64,000 nt of DNA from assembly GCF_001591345.1 (NCBI RefSeq), contig NZ_BCUS01000012.1, forward strand, positions 20,322-84,321. Reading direction: 5' to 3'. Shown here piece after piece: positions 1 through 15,221 of this stretch. The notes under the pieces are model-generated. The model made no database searches. It saw nothing but the letters and a program-made list of their open reading frames with translations, and was not told the origin of the DNA. Source of the DNA: Variovorax boronicumulans NBRC 103145. GTDB lineage: Bacteria > Pseudomonadota > Gammaproteobacteria > Burkholderiales > Burkholderiaceae_C. The first letter of the stretch is position 1. Every line of letters starts with the position of its first letter. Both the position numbers and the translations under genes were made by a program.

Positions 1-337
1 TCACCGAGGAGCCCACGTAGGCGAAGAACCAGCCCCAGTGCGACAGCGGCGTGAGCAGCACGAACACGAGGTTGCCCATGATCTTGCTCTGGATGATCGA
101 GGACGAGCTGTTCGCGAACGCGTTCTGCAGCACGCTCATCATCACGAGGCCGGGGATCAGGAAGGCGGTGTAGCCCACGGAGCCGTAGACCGTCACGCGG
201 CCTTCGAGCACGTGGCCGAACACCATGAGGTACAGCAGCGCGGTGAGCACCGGCGCGCCGACGGTCTGGAAGCCGACCTTCCAGAAGCGCAGCGTTTCCT
301 TGTACAGAAGCGCGCGCCAGCCCGTGACGGCCATCAT
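1..337 (-). CDS. yadH: ABC-2 type exporter permease, YadH-like (C-terminus outside window)
   Basis: Only the N-terminal 112 or so residues are present, because the gene runs off the left edge. The start is an ATG at 337-335 that overlaps the TGA of the ATPase gene in an ATGA arrangement; a second in-frame ATG follows directly. The visible part begins MMAVTGWRALLYKETLRFWK, then hydrophobic helices including a GYTAFLIPGLVMMSVL stretch, as in ABC-2 permeases. Translational coupling to the ATPase makes it the membrane half of that exporter. The substrate is unknown. The family assignment is solid; the YadH name rests on the strong YadG resemblance of its partner. Confidence 0.85.
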   Translation of the reverse strand, partial: MMAVTGWRALLYKETLRFWKVGFQTVGAPVLTALLYLMVFGHVLEGRVTVYGSVGYTAFLIPGLVMMSVLQNAFANSSSSIIQSKIMGNLVFVLLTPLSHWGWFFAYVGSSV

Positions 338-1281
338 CGCGACACCTCCAGCGGCGTCTGCTCGCCCGCCATCAGGTCGATGAACACGTCTTCCAGGTCG
401 GCCTTGCGCATTTCCACGTCTTCCACCGCGACGCCGGCTTCGCGGATCGCGGCCAGCAGTTGTTCGACTTCATGCGCGTTCTGCGCCGGCAGCTGCACGA
501 TGCGCCCGGTGATGCGCGCGTGCTGGGCGATGGCCCAGGGCAGCATGGCATCGGTCTTGAAGCGCAGCACGTTGCTTGCGGCCGACTTCAGCAGCTCGCT
601 GGTGCGGTCCAGGGCGATCACCTTGCCGAGCTTGAGCATCGCGATGCGGCTGCACAGTGCCTCGGCCTCCTCGAGGTAATGGGTGGTCAGCAGCACGGTG
701 CTGCCCTGCTTGTTGAGCTTGGCGACGAACTGCCAGAGCGTCTGGCGCAATTCGACGTCGACACCGGCCGTAGGCTCGTCGAGCACGATGACCGGTGGCT
801 TGTGCACCAGCGCCTGTGCCACCAGCACGCGGCGCTTCATGCCGCCCGAGAGCTGGCGCATGTTGGACGTGGCCTTGTCGGCCAGGCCTAGGCTCTGCAG
901 CAGCTCGTCGATCCAGGCTTCGTTGTTCTTGATGCCGAAGTAGCCCGACTGGATGCGCAGCGACTCGCGCACGTTGAAGAAGGGGTCGAACACCAGCTCC
1001 TGCGGCACGATGCCGAGCTGGCGCCGGGCCTCGGCGTAGTCGCGCTGCACGTCGAAGCCGTGCACGCTGATCGCCCCCGCCGTGGGCCGCGACAGGCCCG
1101 CCAGCATGCTGATGAGGGTGGTCTTGCCCGCGCCGTTGGGGCCGAGCAGGCCGAAGAACTCGCCCGGCTCGATCTGGAAGGAAACCTCGTCGACCGCACG
1201 CAGCCCCTGCTTGCCTTGGGCGCGTTGCTGACGGGAGGGAGGGTAGGTCTTGGAGACCGACTGGAATGAGATCGCGGGCAT
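334..1281 (-). CDS. yadG: ABC exporter ATP-binding protein, YadG-like
   Basis: Cytoplasmic ATPase of 315 residues that would energise the adjacent ABC-2 permease. Visible motifs in order are Walker A GPNGAGKT (about 48-55), signature LSGGMKRR, Walker B and D-loop VIVLDEPTAGVDVE, and the switch histidine in LLTTHYLEEAE. The C-terminal 80 or so residues match the extension of E. coli YadG, which has nearly the same length. In Burkholderiales this exporter usually lies directly downstream of mlaB (recalled gene order). Here a plus-strand hydrolase gene separates them. The substrate is unknown. Confidence 0.9.
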   Translation of the reverse strand: MPAISFQSVSKTYPPSRQQRAQGKQGLRAVDEVSFQIEPGEFFGLLGPNGAGKTTLISMLAGLSRPTAGAISVHGFDVQRDYAEARRQLGIVPQELVFDPFFNVRESLRIQSGYFGIKNNEAWIDELLQSLGLADKATSNMRQLSGGMKRRVLVAQALVHKPPVIVLDEPTAGVDVELRQTLWQFVAKLNKQGSTVLLTTHYLEEAEALCSRIAMLKLGKVIALDRTSELLKSAASNVLRFKTDAMLPWAIAQHARITGRIVQLPAQNAHEVEQLLAAIREAGVAVEDVEMRKADLEDVFIDLMAGEQTPLEVSR

Positions 1282-1327
1282 GGGAGCCCGCGATTTTACG
1301 GGCGATGGGTTTTTCGGCGCTGCTCAG

Positions 1328-1377
1328 GGGTGAACGCGGGGAGCCGGCCGCGCTAGGCATCGGCCCGGAGTTCACCC
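1328..1377. repeat. Inverted repeat GGGTGAAC / GTTCACCC between divergent genes
   Basis: Two perfect 8-bp arms (1328-1335 and 1370-1377) are separated by 34 bp in the 152-bp gap between the YadG-like gene (minus) and the serine hydrolase gene (plus). It could be a paired operator for both promoters, or a long-stem RNA structure in the hydrolase leader. No regulator gene is adjacent. Confidence 0.4.
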
Positions 1378-1433
1378 ACAATCCCGCCGGTGCCGATTCT
1401 GCGCACCACAACCGCCCATCGCGAGGAACGCCA

Positions 1434-3047
<1,614 letters not shown>

Positions 3048-3051
3048 GGCG

Positions 3052-3327
3052 TCAGGGCGCGGCGGGCAGAAGGCCCGCGATGCCGTACAGCGCGGCCAGC
3101 TCGCGCAGGCGCGGCGACAGGCCCTTGACCGAGAACCCCCGGCCCAGCGCGCTGGATTCGCGCCGGCACTCGAGCAGCACCGCCAGCGCGGAGGAATCGA
3201 ACTGGGCCAGCGCCGTGGCGTCGACCACGGTGGACGACGAATCGGTCTGGCCCTTGAGCCCTTGCTGCAGCATGCGCATGCAGGCAGGAGCCTCGTCGTG
3301 GGTGAGTCGGGAGGGGAGGACCAGCAT
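3052..3327 (-). CDS. mlaB: MlaB, STAS-domain subunit of the Mla transporter
   Basis: A 91-residue single STAS domain with the core VVDATALAQFDSSALAVLLE; the serine-containing DSSAL loop is the hallmark. In characterised systems MlaB binds the MlaF ATPase on the cytoplasmic side and is needed for MlaFEDB stability and activity. It is the last gene of the mla operon, 12 bp after mlaC. No terminator is visible after it before the convergent hydrolase gene, so read-through is likely. Confidence 0.88.
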   Translation of the reverse strand: MLVLPSRLTHDEAPACMRMLQQGLKGQTDSSSTVVDATALAQFDSSALAVLLECRRESSALGRGFSVKGLSPRLRELAALYGIAGLLPAAP

Positions 3328-3339
3328 GGCGTGTGCCCG

Positions 3340-4002
3340 TCAGCCCTTGCCGTTGCCCTTGTTGCGCGCGGCCAGCGCGGCAATCAGGCCATCGATGCCG
3401 CTCTTGTTGATTTCCTGCGCGAACTGGGTGCGGTAGGTATCGACCAGCCACACGCCAAGCACATTCAGGTTGTAGACCTTCCAGCCGGCGCCCTGTCCCG
3501 GGGTCTTTTCGAGGCGGTAGTCCAGCTGCACCGGGTCGCCGCGGCCCTTGACCTCGGTGCGCACGAGCACGTCGGTGTCGGTGGGGGCGCCGCGGAACGG
3601 GCGGATGGTGACGGTCTGGTCGCTCACCTGGTCGAGCGCGCCGGCGTAGGTGCGCACGAGCAGGGTCTTGAACTCGTCCTGCAGGCGCTTTTGCTGCTCG
3701 GGCGTGGCCTGGCGCCAAGCCGGGCCGACGGCCGAGGCGGTCATGCGCTGGAAGTTGACGTTGGGCATGATCTTGCTGTCGACCAGCAGCATGATCTTGT
3801 TGATGTCACCGGCCTTGATCGACGAATCGGCCTTGATGGTCTCGAGCACGTCGGTCGACAGGCGCTTGACGAGCGCGTCGGGGGCTTCATCGGCCGCGAA
3901 TGCGCTCTGATGCACGAAAGCGGTGGCGGCGCCGAACAGCAGCGCGCCGGCCAATGCCAGGCGGCCCAGGTCGCGTCGTTGCAGCAAGATCTTGTTGTTC
4001 AT
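3340..4002 (-). CDS. mlaC: MlaC, periplasmic phospholipid-binding shuttle
   Basis: A 220-residue protein of the MlaC/Ttg2D family. The start is the ATG at 4002; the frame stays open further upstream but without signal-peptide character. The N-terminus has an Arg-Arg pair (LLQRRDLGRLAL) before a hydrophobic core and an AFA cleavage site, so it may use the Tat route, though Sec is possible. The mature protein carries phospholipids between MlaA at the outer membrane and MlaD at the inner membrane. A 166-bp gap separates it from mlaA and contains a small CTTGCA/TGCAAG inverted repeat (about 4119-4136). Confidence 0.92.
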   Translation of the reverse strand: MNNKILLQRRDLGRLALAGALLFGAATAFVHQSAFAADEAPDALVKRLSTDVLETIKADSSIKAGDINKIMLLVDSKIMPNVNFQRMTASAVGPAWRQATPEQQKRLQDEFKTLLVRTYAGALDQVSDQTVTIRPFRGAPTDTDVLVRTEVKGRGDPVQLDYRLEKTPGQGAGWKVYNLNVLGVWLVDTYRTQFAQEINKSGIDGLIAALAARNKGNGKG

Positions 4003-4168
4003 GGTGAGTCCCTCAGGTTGAATTGTCTTCCCTGCACGGTGCAGCCAATGGCCCCGTGCTGAGACAGGAACGGTTTCGACAGGCATCAGGCCGACCGGGT
4101 TCCTGAAGCGGAGGTGAAGCCTTGCAACCGGATGCAAGCAGGACCACCCCGTCCGCCCTCTTTTGCCG

Positions 4169-4918
4169 TCACTTGCCGGCGTTGTCGTCGTCCGGCGGGT
4201 TGCCGTCGTAGACCTGGTTGCGGCGGCGCTGCAGGAACGCATCGCGCGTGAACGAATACTTGTCGAGCGCGGCTTCGTCGAGCAGGCGGGTGGCACCCAG
4301 GTAGCGCGAGCGGGTGTCCACGACACGCAGGCCTGCCAGCGAATTGCGCCAGGCGATGTCGTGGATATGGCCCTGCGCGTCGCCGTACATGTCGAGCGGC
4401 CGGGCGATCGTGTCGCGCAGCGTCGAGGGGCCGAGCAACGGCAGCACGACGTACGGACCGGCGCCCACGCCCCAGTAGCCCAGCGTCTGGCCGAAGTCTT
4501 CCTCGTGGCGCGGCAGGCGCGCCTCGGAGGCAACGTCGAGCAGGCCGCCCAGGCCGAAGAAGGTGTTGACGTTCAGCCGCATGAAGGTCTCGGCGCTGTT
4601 CTGCAGCTTGAGCTGGGCCACGTTGTTGGCCAGGCTCCAGATGTCACCGAGGTTGCTGAAGAAGTTGGTCACGCCCTGGCGCACCAGCGAGGGCACCACG
4701 TTCTGGTAGGCAGTGGCCACGGGCTCCAGCACGGCCTCATCGACGGTGTCGTTGAAGCGCGTCATGCCGCGGTTGTACGGCTCGAAGGGGTCGGTCGGGC
4801 TTGCGCCGGATCCGGTGGCGCATCCGGCCACGAGGGCGAAACCGACGGTGGCGATGGCCCAACGGGCGGAGCTAGCTACACTTTTAATAGCAGTCGACGA
4901 AAAAAGTCGTGTGGTCAT
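4169..4918 (-). CDS. mlaA: MlaA (VacJ), outer-membrane lipoprotein
   Basis: A 249-residue lipoprotein with lipobox LVAGC followed by the family motif DPFEPYNRGMTRFND and the block VNTFFGLGGLLDVA. MlaA forms a ring in the outer leaflet and removes mislocalised phospholipid, passing it to MlaC. The start overlaps the mlaD stop (ATGA). In E. coli mlaA lies elsewhere; placement between mlaD and mlaC is common in beta-proteobacteria. A Ser/Ala-rich stretch in the signal-peptide region (codons around 4871-4891) contains GCTA...TAGC ends resembling a short family repeat. Confidence 0.93.
   Translation of the reverse strand: MTTRLFSSTAIKSVASSARWAIATVGFALVAGCATGSGASPTDPFEPYNRGMTRFNDTVDEAVLEPVATAYQNVVPSLVRQGVTNFFSNLGDIWSLANNVAQLKLQNSAETFMRLNVNTFFGLGGLLDVASEARLPRHEEDFGQTLGYWGVGAGPYVVLPLLGPSTLRDTIARPLDMYGDAQGHIHDIAWRNSLAGLRVVDTRSRYLGATRLLDEAALDKYSFTRDAFLQRRRNQVYDGNPPDDDNAGK
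4871..4891. repeat. Short GCTA...TAGC element inside the mlaA signal-peptide codons
   Basis: An AT-rich 21-bp segment with complementary ends GCTA and TAGC inside otherwise GC-rich mlaA. It resembles short TAATAGC/GATAGC-type motifs that I recall as frequent in Comamonadaceae genomes. A loosely similar element occurs at 36573-36587. Family membership is a recollection, not a computed result. Confidence 0.25.
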
Positions 4919-5403
4919 TTCTTGTTGGCTGTTCCCGGCGCCGTATTCCCCTCGGCTGCCTTGCTGTACAGGAACTGGCTGATCAGGTTCTCCAGCACCA
5001 CGGCCGATTGGGTCGCGGTGATGGTGTCGCCGGCTTGCAGGTTCTTTTCCTCGGCGCCCGCCTCGATGCCGATGTACTGCTCGCCGAGCAGGCCACTGGT
5101 CAGGATCTTGAGCGAGCTGTCCTTGGGAAAACTGTAACGGTTTTGCAGCGCCAGCGTCACATCGGCCTGAAAGGCCTTGTCGTTGAACGCGATGGATTCC
5201 ACACGACCGACCACCACACCAGCGCTCTTGACCGCGGTCTGGGGCTTGAGCCCGCCGATGTTGTCGAAACGCGCGGTGACCGTGTAGGTCTTCTGGAAGT
5301 TCAGGCTCAGCAGGTTGGCCGACTGCAGCGCCAGGAACAGCAATGCGGCGCCGCCGATCAGCACGAACAGGCCGACCCAGATGTCGTTGGTGGAACGTTG
5401 CAT
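4915..5403 (-). CDS. mlaD: MlaD, MCE-domain inner-membrane lipid-binding protein
   Basis: A 162-residue protein with one N-terminal membrane helix (about 9-27, GLFVLIGGAALLFLALQ) and one MCE domain (about 38-115) containing ARFDNIGGLKPQTAVKSAGV and the GLLGEQYIGIE stretch. It forms the hexameric periplasmic ring on MlaE that receives lipid from MlaC. The frame is open far upstream, but the ATG at 5403 gives the standard MCE N-terminus. It overlaps mlaA by ATGA and lies 41 bp after mlaE. Confidence 0.93.
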   Translation of the reverse strand: MQRSTNDIWVGLFVLIGGAALLFLALQSANLLSLNFQKTYTVTARFDNIGGLKPQTAVKSAGVVVGRVESIAFNDKAFQADVTLALQNRYSFPKDSSLKILTSGLLGEQYIGIEAGAEEKNLQAGDTITATQSAVVLENLISQFLYSKAAEGNTAPGTANKK

Positions 5404-5444
5404 GGTTTGCACTCTCTGTCTAGAACGATGGAGCCGAGGCCCCT

Positions 5445-6227
5445 TTAGATACTGAACATCATGGCGGTGAGCAAGAAATCGAGCCCCAAGACCGCCAGCG
5501 ACGCCATCACAACGGTGCGCGTGGTGGCGCGCGACACGCCCTCGGGCGTCGGCTGGGCCTCGAAGCCCTGCAGCAACGCGACGAAGGTCACGGTGAAACC
5601 GAACACGATGCTCTTGATGACGCCGTTGCCGACGTCGCGCCAGACATCGACGCCGCCTTGCATCTGGCCCCAGAACGCGCCCGGGTCGACGCCCAGCATG
5701 AGCACGCCCACGACATAGCCGCCCATGATGCCGACCGCGCTGAACACGGCCGCCAGCAGCGGCATGGTGATGACGCCGGCCCAGAAGCGCGGCGCGAGGA
5801 TGCGCTGCACCGGGTCGACCGCCATCATTTCCATGGCGCTCAACTGCTCGTTGGCTTTCATGAGGCCGATCTCGGCCGTCAGCGAGGTGCCGGCCCGGCC
5901 GGTGAACAGCAGGGCCGCCACCACGGGACCGAGTTCGCGCACGAGGCTCAGCGCCACCAGCAGGCCGAGCGCTTCGGACGAGCCGTAGCGCTGCAGCGCG
6001 TAATACATCTGCAGCCCGAGCACGAAGCCCACGAACAGGCCCGACACGCCAATGATGGCGAGCGAGTAGTTGCCCAGGAAATGGATCTGGTCGCGCACCA
6101 GCCCGAAGCGGCGCATGATCTGCGCGCCCGGGCCGAGCAGGCGCAGGAACAGCTTGGCCGCATGGCCCATGTCGGCCAGTTGGCTGCGCACGGCAAAGCC
6201 GACGTCGGCGGGCTTCCACCAGGTCAT
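5445..6227 (-). CDS. mlaE: MlaE, permease of the Mla transporter
   Basis: A 260-residue integral membrane protein of the MlaE permease family, with five or six hydrophobic helices. The conserved cytoplasmic segment AEIGLMKANEQLSAMEMM (about 135-152) is the coupling region to MlaF. It overlaps mlaF by ATGA, so translation is probably coupled. It acts in the inner membrane with MlaF, MlaD and MlaB to move phospholipid between the inner and outer membranes. Confidence 0.93.
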   Translation of the reverse strand: MTWWKPADVGFAVRSQLADMGHAAKLFLRLLGPGAQIMRRFGLVRDQIHFLGNYSLAIIGVSGLFVGFVLGLQMYYALQRYGSSEALGLLVALSLVRELGPVVAALLFTGRAGTSLTAEIGLMKANEQLSAMEMMAVDPVQRILAPRFWAGVITMPLLAAVFSAVGIMGGYVVGVLMLGVDPGAFWGQMQGGVDVWRDVGNGVIKSIVFGFTVTFVALLQGFEAQPTPEGVSRATTRTVVMASLAVLGLDFLLTAMMFSI

Positions 6228-7054
6228 GAGCGCCCCCCTTCCCGGTTCCCGAAATCGTCTTCGATACTGACGCCCGGATAGTGGAAGTGCACCGGCCCGT
6301 CAGGCAGTGCATTGACGAACTGATGCACCAGCGGATCGGCGCTTTCGCGCACCTCGTCGGGCCGCCCCTGCGCGGCGATGCCGCCATTGGCCAGGATGAT
6401 CACGTGGTCCGCGATGCGGAAGGTTTCCTCGAGGTCGTGCGACACGATGATGCTGGTGAGGCCGAGCGCATCGTTGAGCTGGCGGATCAGCCGCGCGGCC
6501 GTGCCCAGCGAGATCGGGTCGAGCCCCGCGAAGGGTTCGTCGTACATCACGAGGTCGGGGTCGAGTGCGATCGCGCGCGCCAGCGCCACGCGCCGCGCCA
6601 TGCCGCCCGACACCTCGCTGGGCATCAGGTCGCGCGCGCCGCGCAGGCCGACGGCATCCAGCTTCATGAGCACGATGTCGCGCACCAGCGCTTCCGACAG
6701 CTGCGTGTGCTCGCGCAACGGAAAGGCCACGTTGTCGAACACACTGATGTCGGTGAACAGCGCACCGAACTGGAACAGCATGCCCATGCGGCGCCGCGCC
6801 GCATACAGCGTCGCGACATCGAAGTGGCCGACATCCTTCCCGTCGAACAGCACTTCGCCGCGTTGGGCGCGTTGCTGGCCGCCGATCAGGCGCAGCACGG
6901 TGGTCTTGCCGCCACCCGATGCCCCCATCAACGCCGTCACCTTGCCGCGCGGCACGGAAAACGACACGCCGTCGAGGATCGCGCGCGCGCCGTAGCCGAA
7001 CGTGACATCGCGGAATTCGACGAAGGAGGAAGACGTGGGTGTGGCTGGGTCCAT
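6224..7054 (-). CDS. mlaF: MlaF, ATPase of the Mla transporter
   Basis: A cytoplasmic ABC ATPase of 276 residues from the ATG at 7054. Walker A is GASGGGKT (about 44-51), the signature is VSGGMARR, Walker B runs DLVMYDEPFAGLDP, and the switch is VSHDLEE. The frame is open to 7150, but the extra codons would run through a strong transcription terminator, so the 7054 start is preferred. The start has only a weak purine stretch (GAG) next to the ATG and lies 6 nt after the terminator T-run, which leaves very little room for an ordinary leader. Confidence 0.9.
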   Translation of the reverse strand: MDPATPTSSSFVEFRDVTFGYGARAILDGVSFSVPRGKVTALMGASGGGKTTVLRLIGGQQRAQRGEVLFDGKDVGHFDVATLYAARRRMGMLFQFGALFTDISVFDNVAFPLREHTQLSEALVRDIVLMKLDAVGLRGARDLMPSEVSGGMARRVALARAIALDPDLVMYDEPFAGLDPISLGTAARLIRQLNDALGLTSIIVSHDLEETFRIADHVIILANGGIAAQGRPDEVRESADPLVHQFVNALPDGPVHFHYPGVSIEDDFGNREGGRS

Positions 7055-7060
7055 CTCAAT

Positions 7061-7093
7061 AAAAAAGCCGGGCGCCTTCTCAGGCATCCCGGC
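7061..7093 (-). terminator. Rho-independent terminator after gltBD
   Basis: On the minus strand a GCCGGG...CCCGGC stem, extended inward by TGCCT/AGGCG, is followed by six T residues (arms 7082-7093 and 7067-7078, T-run 7061-7066). It lies 60 bp downstream of the gltD stop and ends 6 nt before the mlaF start codon. A TATCAT -10-like hexamer upstream (7109-7114) would place this hairpin inside the mla leader. Confidence 0.8.
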
Positions 7094-7153
7094 ATGCGGT
7101 TTCCGCGGATGATAACGGGGCCGCGAACGGCGCCGCTTCAAATGAAACAAAAA

Positions 7154-8632
<1,479 letters not shown>

Positions 8633-8667
8633 CGTGCTTTCCTCTGTTCTTCGTATCTATGGCGCGC

Positions 8668-13413
<4,746 letters not shown>

Positions 13414-13445
13414 GGCGCGCTCCTTCAGTTTTCGCAGGGAAAGGG

Positions 13446-13474
13446 AGCATATTGCGATGCACAAAGAATGCCAA
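13446..13474 (-). promoter_or_regulatory. Candidate sigma-70 promoter of gltBD
   Basis: On the minus strand TTGGCA (13474-13469), a 17-bp spacer and TATGCT (13451-13446) make a good housekeeping promoter, with transcription expected near 13439 and a leader of about 26 nt. The same bases include TGGCA-N8-TGC with sigma-54-like -24/-12 spacing, but no NtrC-type site is visible upstream. Confidence 0.55.
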
Positions 13475-13591
13475 ACACTTTAATGGGGGTCAGATTCCTA
13501 TTAAATCTTGAGTTTTCTTGTCAGAATTAAATTAGGGACATATTAAAAACAGAAGCATGACTCCCAACAATGGCACGGCTTTCGGCCGCTT
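13475..13591. other. AT-rich spacer between gltB promoter and RayT gene
   Basis: The sequence drops sharply in GC relative to its surroundings and holds two GTCAGA motifs (13489-13494 and 13520-13525), each followed by an A/T-rich ATTAAAT stretch. The arms are also partly inverted (TCCTATTAAAT against ATTAAATTAGGGA). Composition and adjacency to a transposase suggest a scar or end sequence of a mobile unit. No gene is visible. Confidence 0.4.
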
Positions 13592-14293
13592 TCAGTCCGG
13601 ATCTTTGGCGGGCGCGGGCGGCCGACCGGCCTTGGCCTTGATCACGCGGCGCTCGGTGGCCTTCTGCAGGCTGTCCAGAAAACCGTCGTCGCCGGCCGCC
13701 CAGCCGCGCAAGGTGGCCTCGGTCAGGGCCTGCTGATCGGCCGCGCGGACCCCGCCACGCACCAGTTCGGCATACGCCGCCTCCCGCGCAAAGGGCGTGT
13801 TGCCGAGCTCCCAGTACAGCGGATGCGGGGTCAACAGCCTGTCTTGCCGCAGGCCTGCGTAGTGGCCGTGACTGGACCAGGGGAAGTCGCGCGCCTCGGC
13901 GACCATGCCGGCGCGCACCGGATTCAGGTCGATGTAGGCCATGCAGGTCAGCAGGTAGCGCTCGGTCTGGATCAGGGTCGATCTGTAGCGTCCTTCCCAC
14001 AAGGTGCCGCTACGGCCGTGGCGGTCGTTGAAGTAGCGCACGTAGCTGCGCCCGACCGACTGCATGAACTGCGGCAGGCCCGTGGCACTGTCAGGCGTGG
14101 CCAGCAGGTGGAAGTGGTTGTCCATCAGCACGTAGGCGTGCAGCGCGATGCCGAAGCGCACGGCGTTCTCGGCCAGCAGGCCGAGCAGCTTCTCGTGGTC
14201 GGCACGGTCCACGAAGATCGGCTGGCGGTTGTTGCCGCGCTGGATCACGTGGTGCGGCATGCCGGCCAGCGTGAGACGGGGGAGACGGGCCAT
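13592..14293 (-). CDS. rayT: REP-associated tyrosine transposase (RayT, Y1/HUH family)
   Basis: A 233-residue protein of the Y1_Tnp family. It starts MARLPRLTLAGMPHHVIQRG, has the HUH metal-binding pair H60 and H62 in MDNHFHLL, and tyrosines in the ERYLLTCMAYIDLNPVRAG segment (Y113, Y120) that include the expected catalytic residue. RayT proteins are usually single-copy domesticated transposases linked to REP palindromes scattered in the same genome. No REP pair directly flanks it, but two related GC-rich intergenic repeats occur elsewhere in the window. The start at 14293 is chosen because homologues begin here. Confidence 0.88.
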   Translation of the reverse strand: MARLPRLTLAGMPHHVIQRGNNRQPIFVDRADHEKLLGLLAENAVRFGIALHAYVLMDNHFHLLATPDSATGLPQFMQSVGRSYVRYFNDRHGRSGTLWEGRYRSTLIQTERYLLTCMAYIDLNPVRAGMVAEARDFPWSSHGHYAGLRQDRLLTPHPLYWELGNTPFAREAAYAELVRGGVRAADQQALTEATLRGWAAGDDGFLDSLQKATERRVIKAKAGRPPAPAKDPD

Positions 14294-14321
14294 GGGGACG
14301 TGGACGACGCCGTCCGAATAC

Positions 14322-15221
14322 TCAGTCCGCGAGGCGGAAGCGCGTATCGCCCAGCGTGTCGAGCCCGAACTGCGCCAGCAGCTCGCGCAGCCGCGTCGCC
14401 GCACTCGCCTTGCGCTGGCCGGTGTAGCGCGCCAGGATCAGCTCGTTCTTCATGCTGTGCTCCCAGCCGACCAGCTCGGTGACCGTCACGCTGTAGCCGT
14501 TGGCTTCCAGGTACAGGCAGCGCAGCACGTTGGTGAGCTGGCTGCCGATCTCGCGCGTGTGCAGCGGATGACGCCACAGCTCAGCCAGCGGCGTGCGCGA
14601 CAGGGCCAGCGCCTTGGTCTCGCGCAGGCAGGCCGCCACTTCGGCCTGGCAGCAGGGCACGAGCACCATGCAGCGCGCCTTCTTGGCGAGGCCGAAGGCG
14701 ATGGCGTCGTCGGTGGCGGTGTCGCAGGCGTGCAGCGCGGTGACCACGTCGATCTGCGCCGGCAGCTCGCTCGCCTGCGCCGACTCGGCCACGGTGAGGT
14801 TCAGGAACGACATGCGCCCGAAGCCCAGTTGCCGCGCCAGCGCGCGAGAGCGCTCGACCAGCTCGCTGCGCGTCTCGATGCCGTAGACATGCCCGCCCTG
14901 CCGCGCGCGAAAGAACAGGTCGTAGATGATGAAGCCGAGGTACGACTTGCCCGCCCCGTGGTCGGCCAGCGTGGCCTCGGCGCCCTCGCCCGGCAGCTCG
15001 CGCAGCAGCTGCTCGATGAACTGGAACAGGTGGTAGACCTGCTTGAGCTTGCGCCGCGAATCCTGGTTGAGCCGGCCTTCGCGCGTGAGGATGTGCAGCT
15101 CCTTGAGCAGCTCGACGGACTGGCCCGGCCGCAGGACTTCGGCCAGCTCGGCTTCGGCCTTCGCAGCCTTGTTGGTGGGGTGGGCTTTCGCGGGACGGGG
15201 CATGGTGTTCTTGTTGTTCAT
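14322..15221 (-). CDS. SAM-dependent methyltransferase (Methyltransf_32-like)
   Basis: A 299-residue protein with a class I methyltransferase fold. Motif I is LADHGAGKSYLGFIIYDLF, followed by the HVYGIETRSELV acidic-loop region and the ALHACDTATDDAI stretch found in the METTL25/Methyltransf_32 group. The PCCQAEV segment (two adjacent cysteines) is also typical. The substrate is unknown; RNA or protein are possible. Its ATG overlaps the TGA of the upstream DUF1415 gene, so the two are probably co-translated. The RayT gene begins 28 bp downstream. Confidence 0.75.
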   Translation of the reverse strand: MNNKNTMPRPAKAHPTNKAAKAEAELAEVLRPGQSVELLKELHILTREGRLNQDSRRKLKQVYHLFQFIEQLLRELPGEGAEATLADHGAGKSYLGFIIYDLFFRARQGGHVYGIETRSELVERSRALARQLGFGRMSFLNLTVAESAQASELPAQIDVVTALHACDTATDDAIAFGLAKKARCMVLVPCCQAEVAACLRETKALALSRTPLAELWRHPLHTREIGSQLTNVLRCLYLEANGYSVTVTELVGWEHSMKNELILARYTGQRKASAATRLRELLAQFGLDTLGDTRFRLAD

